Origin: Bacteroidaceae bacterium
GTDB lineage: Bacteria > Bacteroidota > Bacteroidia > Bacteroidales > Bacteroidaceae
Assembly (NCBI GenBank): GCA_017466325.1
Contig: JAFTUK010000024.1
Coordinates: 1 to 64,000, forward strand
Direction: 5' to 3'
Length of the DNA stretch: 64,000 bases
Below are positions 16,219-26,618 of the stretch, one piece after another. Both the position numbers and the translations under genes were made by a program. The number at the start of each line of letters is the position of its first letter. Position 1 is the stretch's first letter. The notes beneath the pieces were generated by a model. The model saw only the letters and a list, made by a program, of their open reading frames with translations. It ran no database searches and had not been told where the DNA came from.

Positions 16219-17886
16219 ATGGCAAATACAAAGCTCTCTCCCGACTTCATTTTCGAGTCAAGTTGGGAAGTCTGCAACAAGGTCGGTGGCATATATACCG
16301 TCCTCTCTACTCGTGCCAAAACCCTCCAGGATGCCATGCCTGACAAGGTTGTTTTTATTGGCCCCGATTTTTGGCAGGGAAAAGAAAATCCTTTGTTCAT
16401 TGAAGACAAGAAGATGTGGAAGTCTTGGACAACCAAGGCTCGCAAGGAAGGACTGGAAGTACGTGTAGGCCGTTGGAACATTCCCGGCCAGCCATGCGTG
16501 GTTCTGGTAGCCTTCAACAAATACTTCCCCATGCGCGACCAGTTGTATGCCAACCTTTGGGAGTATGCCAAGGTGGACAGCATGAACGGTTACGGTGACT
16601 ATGACGAGGCCAATATGTACTCTTATGCTGCGGGTCTTGTGGTGGAAAGCTTTTACCGTCATTCTCTGGAGAAGACATGCAAGAACGTGGTATATCAGGC
16701 ACACGAATGGATGACCTGTCTCGGTGCAATGTACATCCAGCAGAACGTACCTGCCATTGCAACTATCTTCACCACCCATGCCACAACCATCGGCCGTAGC
16801 ATAGCAGGCAACAACAAACCATTGTACGACTATCTCTGGGCCTACAACGGCACACAGATGTCCAAGGAACTGAACGTGGAGGCCAAGCACAGCCTTGAGC
16901 GCGAAACCGCTCACCGTGTTGACTGCTTCTCTACCGTCAGCGACGTTACTGCACACGAATGTGAGGAACTGATGGACAAGAAGTGCCATGCCGTCCTGCC
17001 CAATGGTTTTGAGGCTGATTTCGTGCCCAAGGCGGCAGAGTTCAAGCGCAAGCGCAAGGAAGCCCGCGAAATGATATTGCACATGGCAAATTGTTTGACA
17101 GGCTGCGACTTCCCCGAGGATACTTTGATTATCGGCACAAGCGGACGTTATGAGTTCCGCAACAAGGGCATTGACGTATTCATCGAGGCAATGAACCGTC
17201 TCAGCCGCGACAGAAACCTGGACAAGCAGGTTCTGGCATTGGTAGAGGTACCCGCTTGGGTTGGCGAACCCCGTGAAGACCTTGTGGAGCGTCTTTGCAG
17301 TCCCGACAAGTTCGATACTCCTTTGGAATGTCCTGTAATCACCCATTGGTTGAACGATATGAGTCATGACAACGTTACCGGCATGATGAAATATCATGAT
17401 ATGTGGAACCGTCCCGAGGACAAGGTAAAGCTGATTTTCGTTCCCTGTTATCTGGATGGCAAGGACGGTGTGATAAACATCAGCTATTACGATGTCATCA
17501 TCGGCAAGGACCTCAGCGTATATCCCTCTTATTATGAGCCCTGGGGTTATACTCCCCTGGAGAGTGTGGCTTTCCACGTTCCCTGTGTTACCACCAGCCT
17601 TTCCGGTTTCGGCATGTGGGCAAACAGCGTGAAGGGTGGCAACTCCACCATTATGGACGGTGTGGAGGTAATCCGTCGCACTGACTACAACTACAGCGAG
17701 GTTGCCGACCGTATCAAGGAGACCGTTTCCGACTTCTCCCGTCTTTCCGACAAGGAAGTGGAGGAGGTGCGCAAGAAGGCCAAGAAACTGTCTGACAAGG
17801 CCCTGTGGAAGAACTTCATCAAGTACTACTATGAGGCTTACGATATAGCACTGAAGAACCGCGACATCCGTGTCGCTTCAAAATAA
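16219..17886 (+). CDS. Glycogen synthase, eukaryote-like GT3 type
   Basis: Elongates alpha-1,4-glucan from a nucleotide glucose donor. From the ATG at 16219 it is 555 residues; an upstream in-frame start at 16168 would put the promoter inside the gene and is rejected. The N-terminus FESSWEVCNKVGGIYTVLST matches the donor-site loop of fungal and animal glycogen synthases, not the KTGGLADV loop of bacterial GlgA (GT5). A C-terminal YPSYYEPWGYTPLES stretch near residue 435 matches the donor-binding glutamate region. The phosphorylase gene follows after 57 bases. Such GT3 enzymes occur in Bacteroidetes, where donor preference is less certain than in eukaryotes. Confidence 0.9.
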   Translation: MANTKLSPDFIFESSWEVCNKVGGIYTVLSTRAKTLQDAMPDKVVFIGPDFWQGKENPLFIEDKKMWKSWTTKARKEGLEVRVGRWNIPGQPCVVLVAFNKYFPMRDQLYANLWEYAKVDSMNGYGDYDEANMYSYAAGLVVESFYRHSLEKTCKNVVYQAHEWMTCLGAMYIQQNVPAIATIFTTHATTIGRSIAGNNKPLYDYLWAYNGTQMSKELNVEAKHSLERETAHRVDCFSTVSDVTAHECEELMDKKCHAVLPNGFEADFVPKAAEFKRKRKEAREMILHMANCLTGCDFPEDTLIIGTSGRYEFRNKGIDVFIEAMNRLSRDRNLDKQVLALVEVPAWVGEPREDLVERLCSPDKFDTPLECPVITHWLNDMSHDNVTGMMKYHDMWNRPEDKVKLIFVPCYLDGKDGVINISYYDVIIGKDLSVYPSYYEPWGYTPLESVAFHVPCVTTSLSGFGMWANSVKGGNSTIMDGVEVIRRTDYNYSEVADRIKETVSDFSRLSDKEVEEVRKKAKKLSDKALWKNFIKYYYEAYDIALKNRDIRVASK

Positions 17887-17943
17887 CCACCTTATTCTAC
17901 CTTATTGAAAAATACAAGATTAAACAAATAAAAACAAAAAATT

Positions 17944-20505
17944 ATGAGAATTAAAGCAAGCAACGCCAATGCGGCTGCATGGAGAGCAGTCTCTGCAAAG
18001 AGCAACATCCCTGCCGAGTTTGAGAAGTTGAATGAACTGGCCCATAACATGTGGTGGGCTTGGAATCACGATGCACGTAGCCTGTTTACCAGCTTGGATC
18101 CCAAGTTGTATGCCGAGTGCGGTCATAACCCCGTTCTCCTGCTGGAGCGTCTCTCTCATGAGAGAATGGAGGAGTTGGCTCAGGACAAGGCCATCGTGAA
18201 GAAGATGAACGACGTGTACTCACAGTTCCGTCAGTACATGGACGTGGAGCCCGACAAGAACCGCGCTTCCGTTGCATACCTCTGCATGGAGTATGGTCTG
18301 AACCAGGTGCTGAAGATCTACTCTGGTGGTCTTGGTATCTTGGCCGGTGACTACATCAAGGAGGCTTCTGACAGCAACGTGGACATGTGCGCCGTAGGTT
18401 TCCTGTATCGCTACGGTTACTTCACACAGACCCTGAGCATGGACGGCCAGCAGGTTGCCAACTACGAGGCTCAGAACTTCGGTTCACTGCCCATCGAGCA
18501 GCAGCTCAACGCTGACGGCACTCCCATGGTTGTGGATGTTCCCTACATGAACTACTTTGTTCACGCATACGTTTGGCGTGTAAACGTTGGTCGCGTTAAG
18601 CTGTATCTGCTTGACACCGACAACGATATGAACAGCGAGTTCGACCGTTCTATCACCCACGCTCTGTATGGTGGTAACTGGGAGAACCGTCTGAAGCAGG
18701 AGATCCTGCTGGGTATCGGTGGTGTTCTGCTGCTGAAGCAGCTCGGCATCAAGAAGGACGTTTACCACTGCAACGAGGGTCATGCAGCACTGTGCAACGT
18801 ACAGCGTCTGGTTGACTACGTTAAGGATGGTTTCAGCTTCACCGAGGCTCTTGAGCTGGTTCGCGTAAGCTCTCTCTACACCGTTCACACTCCCGTGCCT
18901 GCAGGTCACGACTACTTCGACGAGCAGCTGTTCTCTAAGTACATGAGCGGTTATCCCCAGCTTCTGGGTATCTCTTGGGACGAGTTCATCGGCATGGGCC
19001 GCATGAATCCCGAGGACAAGGGCGAGCGCTTCTGTATGTCTACCTTTGCTTGCAACACCTGTCAGGAGGTTAACGGCGTGAGCTGGTTGCACGGTGAGGT
19101 CAGCAAGAAGATGTTTGCCGGTATCTGGAACGGTTACTATCCCGAGGAGAGCCACGTTGGCTACGTTACCAACGGTGTTCACTTCCCCACATGGTGTGCT
19201 AACGAGTGGCGCAAGCTCTATGCAAAGCACTTCGATGCCAACCATCTGGCCGACCAGAGCAACGAGGAAATCTGGCACGGTATCTACAACGTAAGCGATG
19301 ACGAGGTTTGGAAGACACGCATGGAGCTGAAGACCAAGCTGGTTAACTACATCCGCGAGCAGTTCCGCGACAGCTGGCTGAAGAACCAGGGTGATCCCTC
19401 ACGTGTAGTAAGCCTGATGGACAAGATCAACCCCAATGCCCTGCTGATCGGTTTCGGCCGTCGTTTCGCTACCTACAAGCGTGCACACCTGCTGTTCACC
19501 GACCTGGAGCGTCTGGAGAAGATCGTCAACAACCCCAACTATCCCGTACAGTTCCTATACACTGGTAAGGCTCACCCCGCCGACGGTGCAGGTCAGGGCT
19601 TGATCAAGCGCATCTACGAGATCAGCCAGATGCCTCAGTTCCTGGGCAAGATCATCTTCCTGGAGAACTACGACATGCAGTTGGCTCGTCGCCTGATTTC
19701 CGGTGTTGATATCTGGATGAACACTCCCACACGTCCTCTCGAGGCCAGCGGTACATCTGGCGAGAAGGCTCTGATGAACGGTGTTGTAAACCTCTCTGTA
19801 CTTGACGGTTGGTGGCTCGAGGGCTACCGCGAGGGTGCAGGTTGGGCTCTGACCGAGAAGCGTACATACCAGAACCAGGCCCATCAGGACCAGCTGGATG
19901 CCGCTACCATCTACAGCCTGCTGGAGAACGAGATCATGCCTCTCTACTATGCACGCAACTCTAAGGGTTACAGCACTGGTTGGGTGAAGGTTATCAAGAA
20001 CTCTATCGCTACTATCGCTCCTCACTACACCATGAAGCGTCAGTTGGACGACTACTATAGCAAGTTCTACAACAAGCTGCGCGACCGTGGCAACGCCCTG
20101 CGTGCCAACGGCAACAAGCTGGCCAAGGAGATTGCTGCATGGAAGGAAGAGGTTGCTACCAAGTGGAACGACATCAAGGTTCTCAGCGTTGACGCCAACG
20201 AGGCTCTGATGAACGGTCAGGTAGAGGCCGGTAAGGAGTACAACGTGAAGGTTGTTGTTGACGAGGCTGGTTTGAACGATGCTGTAGGTATCGAAATCGT
20301 TACCGTGCGCACCGACAAGGACGGCGTAGAGGCAATCTACAGCGTTGAGCCCATGAAGATGACTGGCAAGAACGGCAACGAGTTCACCTTCGAGGGTACT
20401 CACGTTCTGGACAACGCCGGCAGCTACAAGTCTGCCCTGCGTATGTTCCCCAAGAACGAGAACCTGCCTCACCGTCAGGACTTCTGCTACGTAACATGGT
20501 TCTAA
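17944..20505 (+). CDS. glgP: Alpha-glucan phosphorylase
   Basis: Removes terminal glucose from glycogen or maltodextrin as glucose-1-phosphate (GT35, pyridoxal phosphate dependent). At 853 residues it is of the bacterial maltodextrin-phosphorylase type, with a short helical N-terminal domain ([17 protein letters not shown]). The active-site loop [14 protein letters not shown] places the cofactor-binding lysine at residue 608. [13 protein letters not shown] near residue 500 is also a family hallmark. The C-terminal 100 residues form an additional beta domain typical of this subgroup. It is the second gene of the synthase operon. Codon use is strongly biased towards a few codons, suggesting high expression. 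A terminator follows at 20558. Confidence 0.95.
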   Translation: MRIKASNANAAAWRAVSAKSNIPAEFEKLNELAHNMWWAWNHDARSLFTSLDPKLYAECGHNPVLLLERLSHERMEELAQDKAIVKKMNDVYSQFRQYMDVEPDKNRASVAYLCMEYGLNQVLKIYSGGLGILAGDYIKEASDSNVDMCAVGFLYRYGYFTQTLSMDGQQVANYEAQNFGSLPIEQQLNADGTPMVVDVPYMNYFVHAYVWRVNVGRVKLYLLDTDNDMNSEFDRSITHALYGGNWENRLKQEILLGIGGVLLLKQLGIKKDVYHCNEGHAALCNVQRLVDYVKDGFSFTEALELVRVSSLYTVHTPVPAGHDYFDEQLFSKYMSGYPQLLGISWDEFIGMGRMNPEDKGERFCMSTFACNTCQEVNGVSWLHGEVSKKMFAGIWNGYYPEESHVGYVTNGVHFPTWCANEWRKLYAKHFDANHLADQSNEEIWHGIYNVSDDEVWKTRMELKTKLVNYIREQFRDSWLKNQGDPSRVVSLMDKINPNALLIGFGRRFATYKRAHLLFTDLERLEKIVNNPNYPVQFLYTGKAHPADGAGQGLIKRIYEISQMPQFLGKIIFLENYDMQLARRLISGVDIWMNTPTRPLEASGTSGEKALMNGVVNLSVLDGWWLEGYREGAGWALTEKRTYQNQAHQDQLDAATIYSLLENEIMPLYYARNSKGYSTGWVKVIKNSIATIAPHYTMKRQLDDYYSKFYNKLRDRGNALRANGNKLAKEIAAWKEEVATKWNDIKVLSVDANEALMNGQVEAGKEYNVKVVVDEAGLNDAVGIEIVTVRTDKDGVEAIYSVEPMKMTGKNGNEFTFEGTHVLDNAGSYKSALRMFPKNENLPHRQDFCYVTWF

Positions 20506-20557
20506 TCCGCTCCGTGCGGACATGATAGGGCAATTTCTTTTGAAATTGTCGGCATAT

Positions 20558-20602
20558 AAAGGAGACGAGTGTCTGTCAAGGGCGCTTGTCTCCTTTGTTT
20601 TT
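20558..20602 (+). terminator. Terminator after glgP
   Basis: The arms AAAGGAGACGAG (20558-20569) and CTTGTCTCCTTT (20585-20596) form a near-perfect stem followed by TGTTTTT. Confidence 0.8.
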
Positions 20603-20714
20603 GATCCGTTTTTGCACAAAACGCGCGCTTTTGTTTGGGTATGTCAAATTAAAGCACTACTTTTACCTTCCGTAAAATCTATCGTTAACATAAATTATTA
20701 ATCTAATTTTCACT

Positions 20715-23039
20715 ATGAAGAAGACATTTATCAGTTTTGCCGCCATTGTGGCGGCGGGTTGTATGCTCTTTTCCTGTTCTGCCGAAGTGAAGCAGGCCGA
20801 CTACAATGTCATCCCTGTCCCTGCCGAGGTGGTAATGGGCGATGAGGGTGCATTTGTGCTTACCGACGGCACAAAGGTGTTCTATCCCGAGGGCAATGCA
20901 AAGATGCAGCGCAATGCCGAGTTCCTGGCCGAGTACATGCTGGAGCAGACTGGCAAGAAACTGGTACCCATGGAAGGCACCGAGGGCAACGGTATCGTCC
21001 TGCAACTGGCTCCCAATGCTGAACAGCCCGAGGGTTATAACCTGAAGGTTACTCCCAGTCAGGTAATTATCACTGGCGGTTCAGAGGCTGGCGTGTTCTA
21101 TGGTATCCAGACTTTGCGCAAGTCAGTTGCCGATGCCAAGGACGCAACCGTGACTCTGCCCTGTGTGGAAATCAACGACGCTCCCCGTTTTGCCTATCGT
21201 GGCAACATGCTTGACGTGTCTCGTCACATCTTCAGCATGGACTCTTTGAAGCGTCATATCGACATGCTGGCCCTGCACAACATCAACCGCTTCCACTGGC
21301 ATCTGACCGAGGACCAGGGCTGGAGAATAGAGATCAAGAGCCGTCCTTTGCTCACCGAGAAGGGCTCTATGCGTAAGGAGACCGTCATCGGTCGCAATTC
21401 CGGCAAGTACGACGGTATCCCCTATGGCGGCTTCTACACTCAGGAAGAGGCCAAGGAACTCGTCAAGTATGCTGCCGAGCGCTACATAACCATCATCCCC
21501 GAGATTGACATGCCCGGCCACATGATGGGTGCCCTGCATGCCTATCCCGAACTGGGTTGCACAGGCGGTCCCTACGACGTATGGACCATGTGGGGCGTTT
21601 CCGAGGAGGTTCTCTGTGCCGGTAACGATGCCACATTGCGCTTCATCGAGGACGTTCTGACCGAGATTGTGGAAATCTTCCCCTCAGAATACATCCACAT
21701 CGGTGGCGACGAGTGCCCCAAGACCCGTTGGAAGGAGTGCCCCAAGTGTCAGGCTCGCATCAAGCAGCTGGGCATAAAGGGTGACGACAAGCACACTGCC
21801 GAGGAGTACCTGCAGAGTTTCTTCATCAGCCATGCCGAGAAGTTCCTCAACGAGAAGGGACGCCAGATTATTGGTTGGGATGAAATCCTGGAAGGCGGTC
21901 TTGCACCCAATGCCACCGTTATGGCTTGGCGCGGTGAGAACCATGCCTACGAGGCAGCCCGTCAGGGACACGATGCCATCATGGCTCCTACATCTTATTT
22001 CTATTTCGACTACTACCAGACAAAGGACGTTGAGGGCGAACCTCTTGCCATCGGCGGTTATGTTCCCGTTGAGCGTGTGTACAGCTTCGATCCCCAGCCT
22101 GCTCACCTTACTCCCGAAGAGCAGAAGCACATCATCGGCGTGCAGGCCAACCTGTGGACAGAGTACGTTCCCACCTACAGCCATGTGGAATACATGCTCA
22201 TGCCCCGTATGGCTGCCCTTTGCGAGGTACAGTGGAGCGCTGCCGACAAGAAGGACTATGAGGACTTCCTGAGCCGTCTGCCCCAGTTGGTGGAAATCTA
22301 CGACATGAAGCAGTACAACTATGCCACACATGTATTTGACATCACCGCCAAGATGACTCCCGATACCGAGGAGGAGGTACTGAAAGTTGCTTTCAAGACT
22401 ATTGACAACAGCCCCATCTACTACACTCTGGACGGCACAGAGCCCACCGCTCAGTCAGAGAAGTACACCGACACGCTGAAGATCAACCAGGCATGCACCA
22501 TCAAGGCCATTGCCATCCGCCCCACAGGAAACAGCCGTGTGTTCCAGGAAGAGATAAATATCCACAAGGCCAGTTTCAAGCCCATCACCATGCTCCAGCC
22601 CATCAACCGTCAGTACGAATTTGACGGTGCCGGCACATTGCTGGACGGTCTGAAGGGTAACCACAACTACAAGACTGGTCGTTGGATAGCCTTCTTCAAG
22701 AACGACATGGAGGCTGTCATCGACCTGAAGCAGCCCACTGAGTTCAGCACCGTTTCTATCTCTACCTTGGTGGAGAAGGGTGACTGGGTGTTCGATGCAC
22801 GCCGCTTTGCCGTTTCCACTTCCGAGGACGGTGAGAACTTCACCGAGGTAGCTGCCGAGGATTATCCTGCCATGACTCTGGACAACCCCAACCAGATCTA
22901 CGAGCACACACTGGATTTCATGCCCGTTACTGCCCGTTACATCAAGGTGTATGTACAGCCCGAGCATAGCCTGCCCGAATGGCATGGCGGTAAGGGTCAT
23001 CCCTCATTCGTGTTCCTGGACGAGATTACAGTCAACTGA
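20715..23039 (+). CDS. Beta-N-acetylhexosaminidase, GH20 lipoprotein
   Basis: Surface or periplasmic exo-enzyme releasing terminal GlcNAc or GalNAc. It is 774 residues. A lipoprotein signal (MKKTFISFAAIVAAGCMLFSC) places the lipid on Cys21. A GH20b-type N-terminal domain follows (VIPVPAEV onward). The catalytic barrel has RFHWHLTEDQGWRIEI near 192 and HIGGDECPKTRW, where Asp332-Glu333 is the substrate-assisted catalytic pair. A chitobiase-like C-terminal beta domain (YYTLDGTEPT near 572) and a discoidin-like last domain (about 640-774) probably bind sugars. It stands alone between terminators. Host mucin or N-glycan use is likely for such enzymes but not shown here. Confidence 0.93.
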   Translation: MKKTFISFAAIVAAGCMLFSCSAEVKQADYNVIPVPAEVVMGDEGAFVLTDGTKVFYPEGNAKMQRNAEFLAEYMLEQTGKKLVPMEGTEGNGIVLQLAPNAEQPEGYNLKVTPSQVIITGGSEAGVFYGIQTLRKSVADAKDATVTLPCVEINDAPRFAYRGNMLDVSRHIFSMDSLKRHIDMLALHNINRFHWHLTEDQGWRIEIKSRPLLTEKGSMRKETVIGRNSGKYDGIPYGGFYTQEEAKELVKYAAERYITIIPEIDMPGHMMGALHAYPELGCTGGPYDVWTMWGVSEEVLCAGNDATLRFIEDVLTEIVEIFPSEYIHIGGDECPKTRWKECPKCQARIKQLGIKGDDKHTAEEYLQSFFISHAEKFLNEKGRQIIGWDEILEGGLAPNATVMAWRGENHAYEAARQGHDAIMAPTSYFYFDYYQTKDVEGEPLAIGGYVPVERVYSFDPQPAHLTPEEQKHIIGVQANLWTEYVPTYSHVEYMLMPRMAALCEVQWSAADKKDYEDFLSRLPQLVEIYDMKQYNYATHVFDITAKMTPDTEEEVLKVAFKTIDNSPIYYTLDGTEPTAQSEKYTDTLKINQACTIKAIAIRPTGNSRVFQEEINIHKASFKPITMLQPINRQYEFDGAGTLLDGLKGNHNYKTGRWIAFFKNDMEAVIDLKQPTEFSTVSISTLVEKGDWVFDARRFAVSTSEDGENFTEVAAEDYPAMTLDNPNQIYEHTLDFMPVTARYIKVYVQPEHSLPEWHGGKGHPSFVFLDEITVN

Positions 23040-23055
23040 TAATGATAAAGGAGTA

Positions 23056-23084
23056 GGGCAGGGGATAAACCTCTGCCCTCTTTG
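23056..23084 (+). terminator. Terminator after GH20 gene
   Basis: GGGCAGGGG (23056-23064) pairs with CCTCTGCCC (23070-23078) across a 5-base loop, followed by TCTTTGT. It lies 17 bases after the stop codon. Confidence 0.75.
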
Positions 23085-23399
23085 TATCCTCTCAGCACCC
23101 CCAGCGTTAGAAGCTCGCTGGCGATGTTTTTATAAAACCACTATTCTTTGTTCCTCTTCGCCCTCTTGCTATAGAGGACAAAGTAGCGGGACACCTGAAA
23201 CTCAGAAACCTGAAAGCAGCCTAAACCCACTTTCTTCCCCTAAGTTAGGGGAGGTGTCGCAACGCGACGGAGGGGTCTGTACTTTCCTCCATGTCCAAAT
23301 AGAGGCTTGGCACAATATAAACGCCTATAACTCAATCATATTGTCTCGTTTACCGGACTCCAGTCGAACAGGAATCCCCTTTTACTGGACAGCAACAAA
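23085..23399. other. Non-coding region with intergenic repeat
   Basis: No gene is supported here. The section 23236-23282 contains a short dyad (CCCCTAAGTTAGGGG) followed by a GTCGCAACGCGAC dyad and GGAGGGGTCTGT. It is a relative of the long inverted repeat at 58180-58310 and of the fragment at 61090-61103. It is probably a decayed dispersed repeat. Confidence 0.6.
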
Positions 23400-23440
23400 A
23401 AGCAAGCCCGTGGCATAGAGCGTGGGCTTGCTTGTCTTTT
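23400..23440. terminator. Terminator for mscL
   Basis: AAGCAAGCCC (23400-23409) and GGGCTTGCTT (23424-23433) form a perfect 10-base stem flanked by an A-run on the left and a T-run on the right, so it can act on either strand. mscL ends at 23457 on the minus strand. Confidence 0.85.
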
Positions 23441-23456
23441 TTTGTTATGTACCTCT

Positions 23457-23933
23457 TTACTTCTTGTTCTTTAGCAGGTCGCGTATTTCGGTCAGCAGTT
23501 TCTCCTCTGCGCTGGGTTCGGGTTCGGGCGCGGGAGCAGGTTCTGGCGCGGGTATTTCCTCTTCCTTCTTCTTCAGGTTGTTCAGCTTGGCAATGCCCTT
23601 GACCATCAGGAAGATGCAGAATGCGATGATGAGGAAGTCGAAGGTCTGCTGCAGGAAGTTGCCGTAGTTCAGAGTCACGGCAGGTACGGCTGCCTCTATA
23701 ACTTCTCCAGCCTCGTTCAGTTTTTCGGGAACAGCCTCCTTCATGGTGAGTTTCAGGTCGGTGAAGTTAACACCGCCCACCAGCATGCCCACGGTGGGCA
23801 TAATCAGGTCGTTTACCACAGAGGTAACGATCTTTCCGAAGGCTCCGCCAATGATTACACCGACGGCCATGTCAATCACATTGCCCTTCATCGCGAAGGC
23901 CTTGAAGTCCTGTAAAAATGTACTCTTTGCCAT
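23457..23933 (-). CDS. mscL: Large-conductance mechanosensitive channel MscL
   Basis: Inner-membrane pore that opens under membrane tension and releases solutes on osmotic downshock. It is 158 residues. The amphipathic N-terminus and first membrane helix are canonical ([37 protein letters not shown]), with the glycine- and alanine-rich pore-lining pattern. The second helix is at about 95-118 ([20 protein letters not shown]). The C-terminal bundle is preceded by a Pro/Glu/Ala linker (about residues 127-143). The extracellular loop is longer than in E. coli, which accounts for the extra length. Monocistronic, with its own terminator. Confidence 0.95.
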   Translation of the reverse strand: MAKSTFLQDFKAFAMKGNVIDMAVGVIIGGAFGKIVTSVVNDLIMPTVGMLVGGVNFTDLKLTMKEAVPEKLNEAGEVIEAAVPAVTLNYGNFLQQTFDFLIIAFCIFLMVKGIAKLNNLKKKEEEIPAPEPAPAPEPEPSAEEKLLTEIRDLLKNKK

Positions 23934-24017
23934 TTAAAATGATTTTTTTAGTGTTTAATAATGTTGTCTTGTTAAAATTTATTTTTCATTTGCGGTGCGA
24001 AATTAAAAAGAATTTTG

Positions 24018-24025
24018 TAAATTTG
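24018..24025 (+). promoter_or_regulatory. Promoter -7 box for small lipoprotein
   Basis: TAAATTTG fits TAnnTTTG; a start of transcription near 24031 would precede the GTG at 24046 by about 15 bases of purine-rich leader. Confidence 0.5.
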
Positions 24026-24045
24026 CGCAAAGAAAAGAAAGAAAA

Positions 24046-24138
24046 GTGAGTAAAAACTTAGTTTATGCCCTTGTGAGTATGGCGATACTCATGCTTGTCG
24101 TGGCATGCAAGAGTGCAGAATACTGTAATTGCGGCTGA
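24046..24138 (+). CDS. 30-residue lipoprotein, possibly leader of gap
   Basis: A short reading frame starting at GTG encodes 30 residues: a hydrophobic N-terminal part, a lipobox VVAC near residues 18-21, and the tail KSAEYCNCG. It is preceded by a TAAATTTG promoter box and a purine-rich leader (AAGAAAAGAAAGAAAA). It resembles other tiny lipoproteins of Bacteroidales that are routinely missed. It lies 130 bases before gap with no strong terminator between; a dyad CTGACGCCA / TGGCGCCAG at about 24149-24171 separates them. Function unknown; it may be an entericidin-like lipoprotein or a leader peptide. Confidence 0.55.
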   Translation: MSKNLVYALVSMAILMLVVACKSAEYCNCG

Positions 24139-24253
24139 TGCACGGACCACTGACGCCATTCACTGGCGCCAGCCAAAGGATGTTGAAAGGGCATATATAT
24201 ATATTATAATAGTATAGAGTTAGTAAACCATAGTTTTTCATTTTAAAATCTAA

Positions 24254-25282
<1,029 letters not shown>

Positions 25283-25308
25283 TCCAACAATCCGTTATAA
25301 CATTATGG

Positions 25309-25342
25309 CGCCCGAAGGTTACCCCTTCGGGCGTCTTTTTTT
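25309..25342 (+). terminator. Terminator after gap
   Basis: CGCCCGAAGG (25309-25318) and CCTTCGGGCG (25324-25333) form a perfect 10-base stem with a short loop, followed by TCTTTTTTT. Confidence 0.93.
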
Positions 25343-25401
25343 CTGGCAGGGTGAACTGAAGCGTAAAACTGAAGGCGGACTTGCAGAACTTGATGAATGC
25401 A

Positions 25402-25466
25402 GGTGAATAAATGCGGAAACTGCTGTCTACGACCTCTATGGACATCGTGTGCCTGCTAAACGTTGA
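25402..25466 (+). pseudogene. Possible 3' remnant of a secreted protein gene
   Basis: A short frame ending in AVYDLYGHRVPAKR and a stop looks like the C-terminal VYDLxGRRV motif that ends many secreted Bacteroidales proteins. The frame is closed by a stop just upstream, so if real it is a decayed fragment. The match is short and may be chance. Confidence 0.25.
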
Positions 25467-25487
25467 GATGGTCTTTTCATCTTTTCG

Positions 25488-26285
25488 TTATTTTTGAGTT
25501 TGCCGAAGTATATACCACGCTGATGTGGTATAGAAGTTGCGCAGATATGGAATATAGGCAAGGAAAGTCCATAGGCGGCGAGGATTTATGTGGAACTTCT
25601 GTTTGTAGTGCGGGTTGATGAACCAAAGAGTGCGTTGGCAAATAGTATAGCCAACTTCGGAAACCAGTCGTTCAAATCTCTCTACGTTCATCTGTGAGGC
25701 TCGTATGCTCATCAATTCGCCAATGTTGTTTGCCGTGGCTCCGCTTGCCTTCAACAGGCCTTTGTAGAGCGGCTTTGGGAGCAAATGAATGAAAGGAAGT
25801 TTGGAGGCCATACCGACGCTTATTTGCTGATGGCCGCCAAATGGGTTCTGCCATGCAGGGAAACCAAAGAAAACAATGCCGTCCTGTTTGAGAAATGACT
25901 TTATGTGAAGAACGAAGTCTCGTTTGTAGGATGGCTCTATGTGCTCTATTACATCGTGAACAAGTATGAGATCATAGCGTTCGTCCTCCGTCCTTGGTTC
26001 CTTTGAAAGTAGAAAATCATGACAGATGAAAGTTCCATGATGGTGATATTCCGTAAAGAACGTTCGTGCTTCATTGATACGTTCCTCGCAGATGTCAATA
26101 CCTGTCACTTTACACCCCTGTTCTGCGAAGGGGAGCAGGTTGCCTCCCTCGCCACAGCCTATTTCCAATACACGGGTGTCCGGTGTCAGTTTGAAGTGCG
26201 TACTCAGGTATTCCATACAGAATGTCCGTGTAGTGTTGGCTAATTCACAGAAGTATTGTTTGCGGTTCAGATGTCGTTGCTGCAT
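25488..26285 (-). CDS. Class I SAM-dependent methyltransferase
   Basis: Protein of 265 residues from the ATG at 26285. The open frame runs further to 26537, but the upstream part is made of repeat-like DNA and is unlikely to be translated. Motif I is VLEIGCGEGGNLLPF (about 36-50) followed by the acidic end of strand 2 (VTGIDICEERI). A later LILVHDVIEHI matches the motif common to UbiE/UbiG-like and sugar-related methyltransferases. The C-terminal basic region (FYTTSAWYIL) is typical of methyltransferases linked to surface polysaccharides. No genetic neighbour suggests a substrate. Function beyond methyl transfer is unknown. Confidence 0.8.
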   Translation of the reverse strand: MQQRHLNRKQYFCELANTTRTFCMEYLSTHFKLTPDTRVLEIGCGEGGNLLPFAEQGCKVTGIDICEERINEARTFFTEYHHHGTFICHDFLLSKEPRTEDERYDLILVHDVIEHIEPSYKRDFVLHIKSFLKQDGIVFFGFPAWQNPFGGHQQISVGMASKLPFIHLLPKPLYKGLLKASGATANNIGELMSIRASQMNVERFERLVSEVGYTICQRTLWFINPHYKQKFHINPRRLWTFLAYIPYLRNFYTTSAWYILRQTQK

Positions 26286-26357
26286 TGTCTTTTCTTGTTT
26301 TGTTTCCCTATAACGATAGATACCGCAAAGCAGGAAAAGACTGCATGACTCCGGATA

Positions 26358-26379
26358 GAAATCCCTTTGGTGGGATTTC
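26358..26379. repeat. Short hairpin in intergenic repeat cluster
   Basis: GAAATCCC (26358-26365) and GGGATTTC (26372-26379) form a perfect 8-base stem. It is part of a dense cluster of dyads between the methyltransferase and miaA. Confidence 0.7.
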
Positions 26380-26473
26380 TTTGTGGCAGGACGAAGGGAA
26401 CGGAACGCGGAACCGGTCGACGCGCGTAGGGGGGGTAAAGTCAAAAAACTGCGAGTAAGCGAGAACATGGTAG

Positions 26474-26493
26474 GGACACGGCATGCCGTGTCC
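26474..26493. repeat. 20-base perfect palindrome
   Basis: GGACACGGCATGCCGTGTCC is a perfect palindrome. It belongs to a motif often dispersed in intergenic DNA of bacterial genomes. Confidence 0.8.
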
Positions 26494-26554
26494 GATTGAT
26501 TCAAGCAAAATGGACTCGGCTGCCGTATACATCGCATCAGCCGTAGGCCCTTTC

Positions 26555-26618
26555 AGTTTCCCTATAAGGAAACTCCAGTTTTCTCGTGGGGAAACTGCAG
26601 TTCTCCTATAGGGAAACT
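26555..26618. repeat. Three 20-base dyads at a 22-base period
   Basis: Three related dyads, each starting AGTT and ending AAACT, lie at 26555-26574, 26577-26596 and 26599-26618. Starts are spaced exactly 22 bases. The first is AGTTTCCCTATAAGGAAACT; the others have diverged loops but keep arm pairing. They lie between miaA's 3' end and the methyltransferase 5' side, outside any supported gene. Confidence 0.85.

Noticed and set aside
16258..17577. Open frame of 439 codons on the minus strand opposite the glycogen synthase gene
   Set aside because: The synthase is unmistakable on the other strand; the long shadow reflects codon bias.
26286..26537. N-terminal extension of the methyltransferase to 349 residues
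   Set aside because: The extension crosses palindromic repeat DNA and a low-complexity Ser/Arg-rich translation; the methyltransferase domain is complete from 26285.
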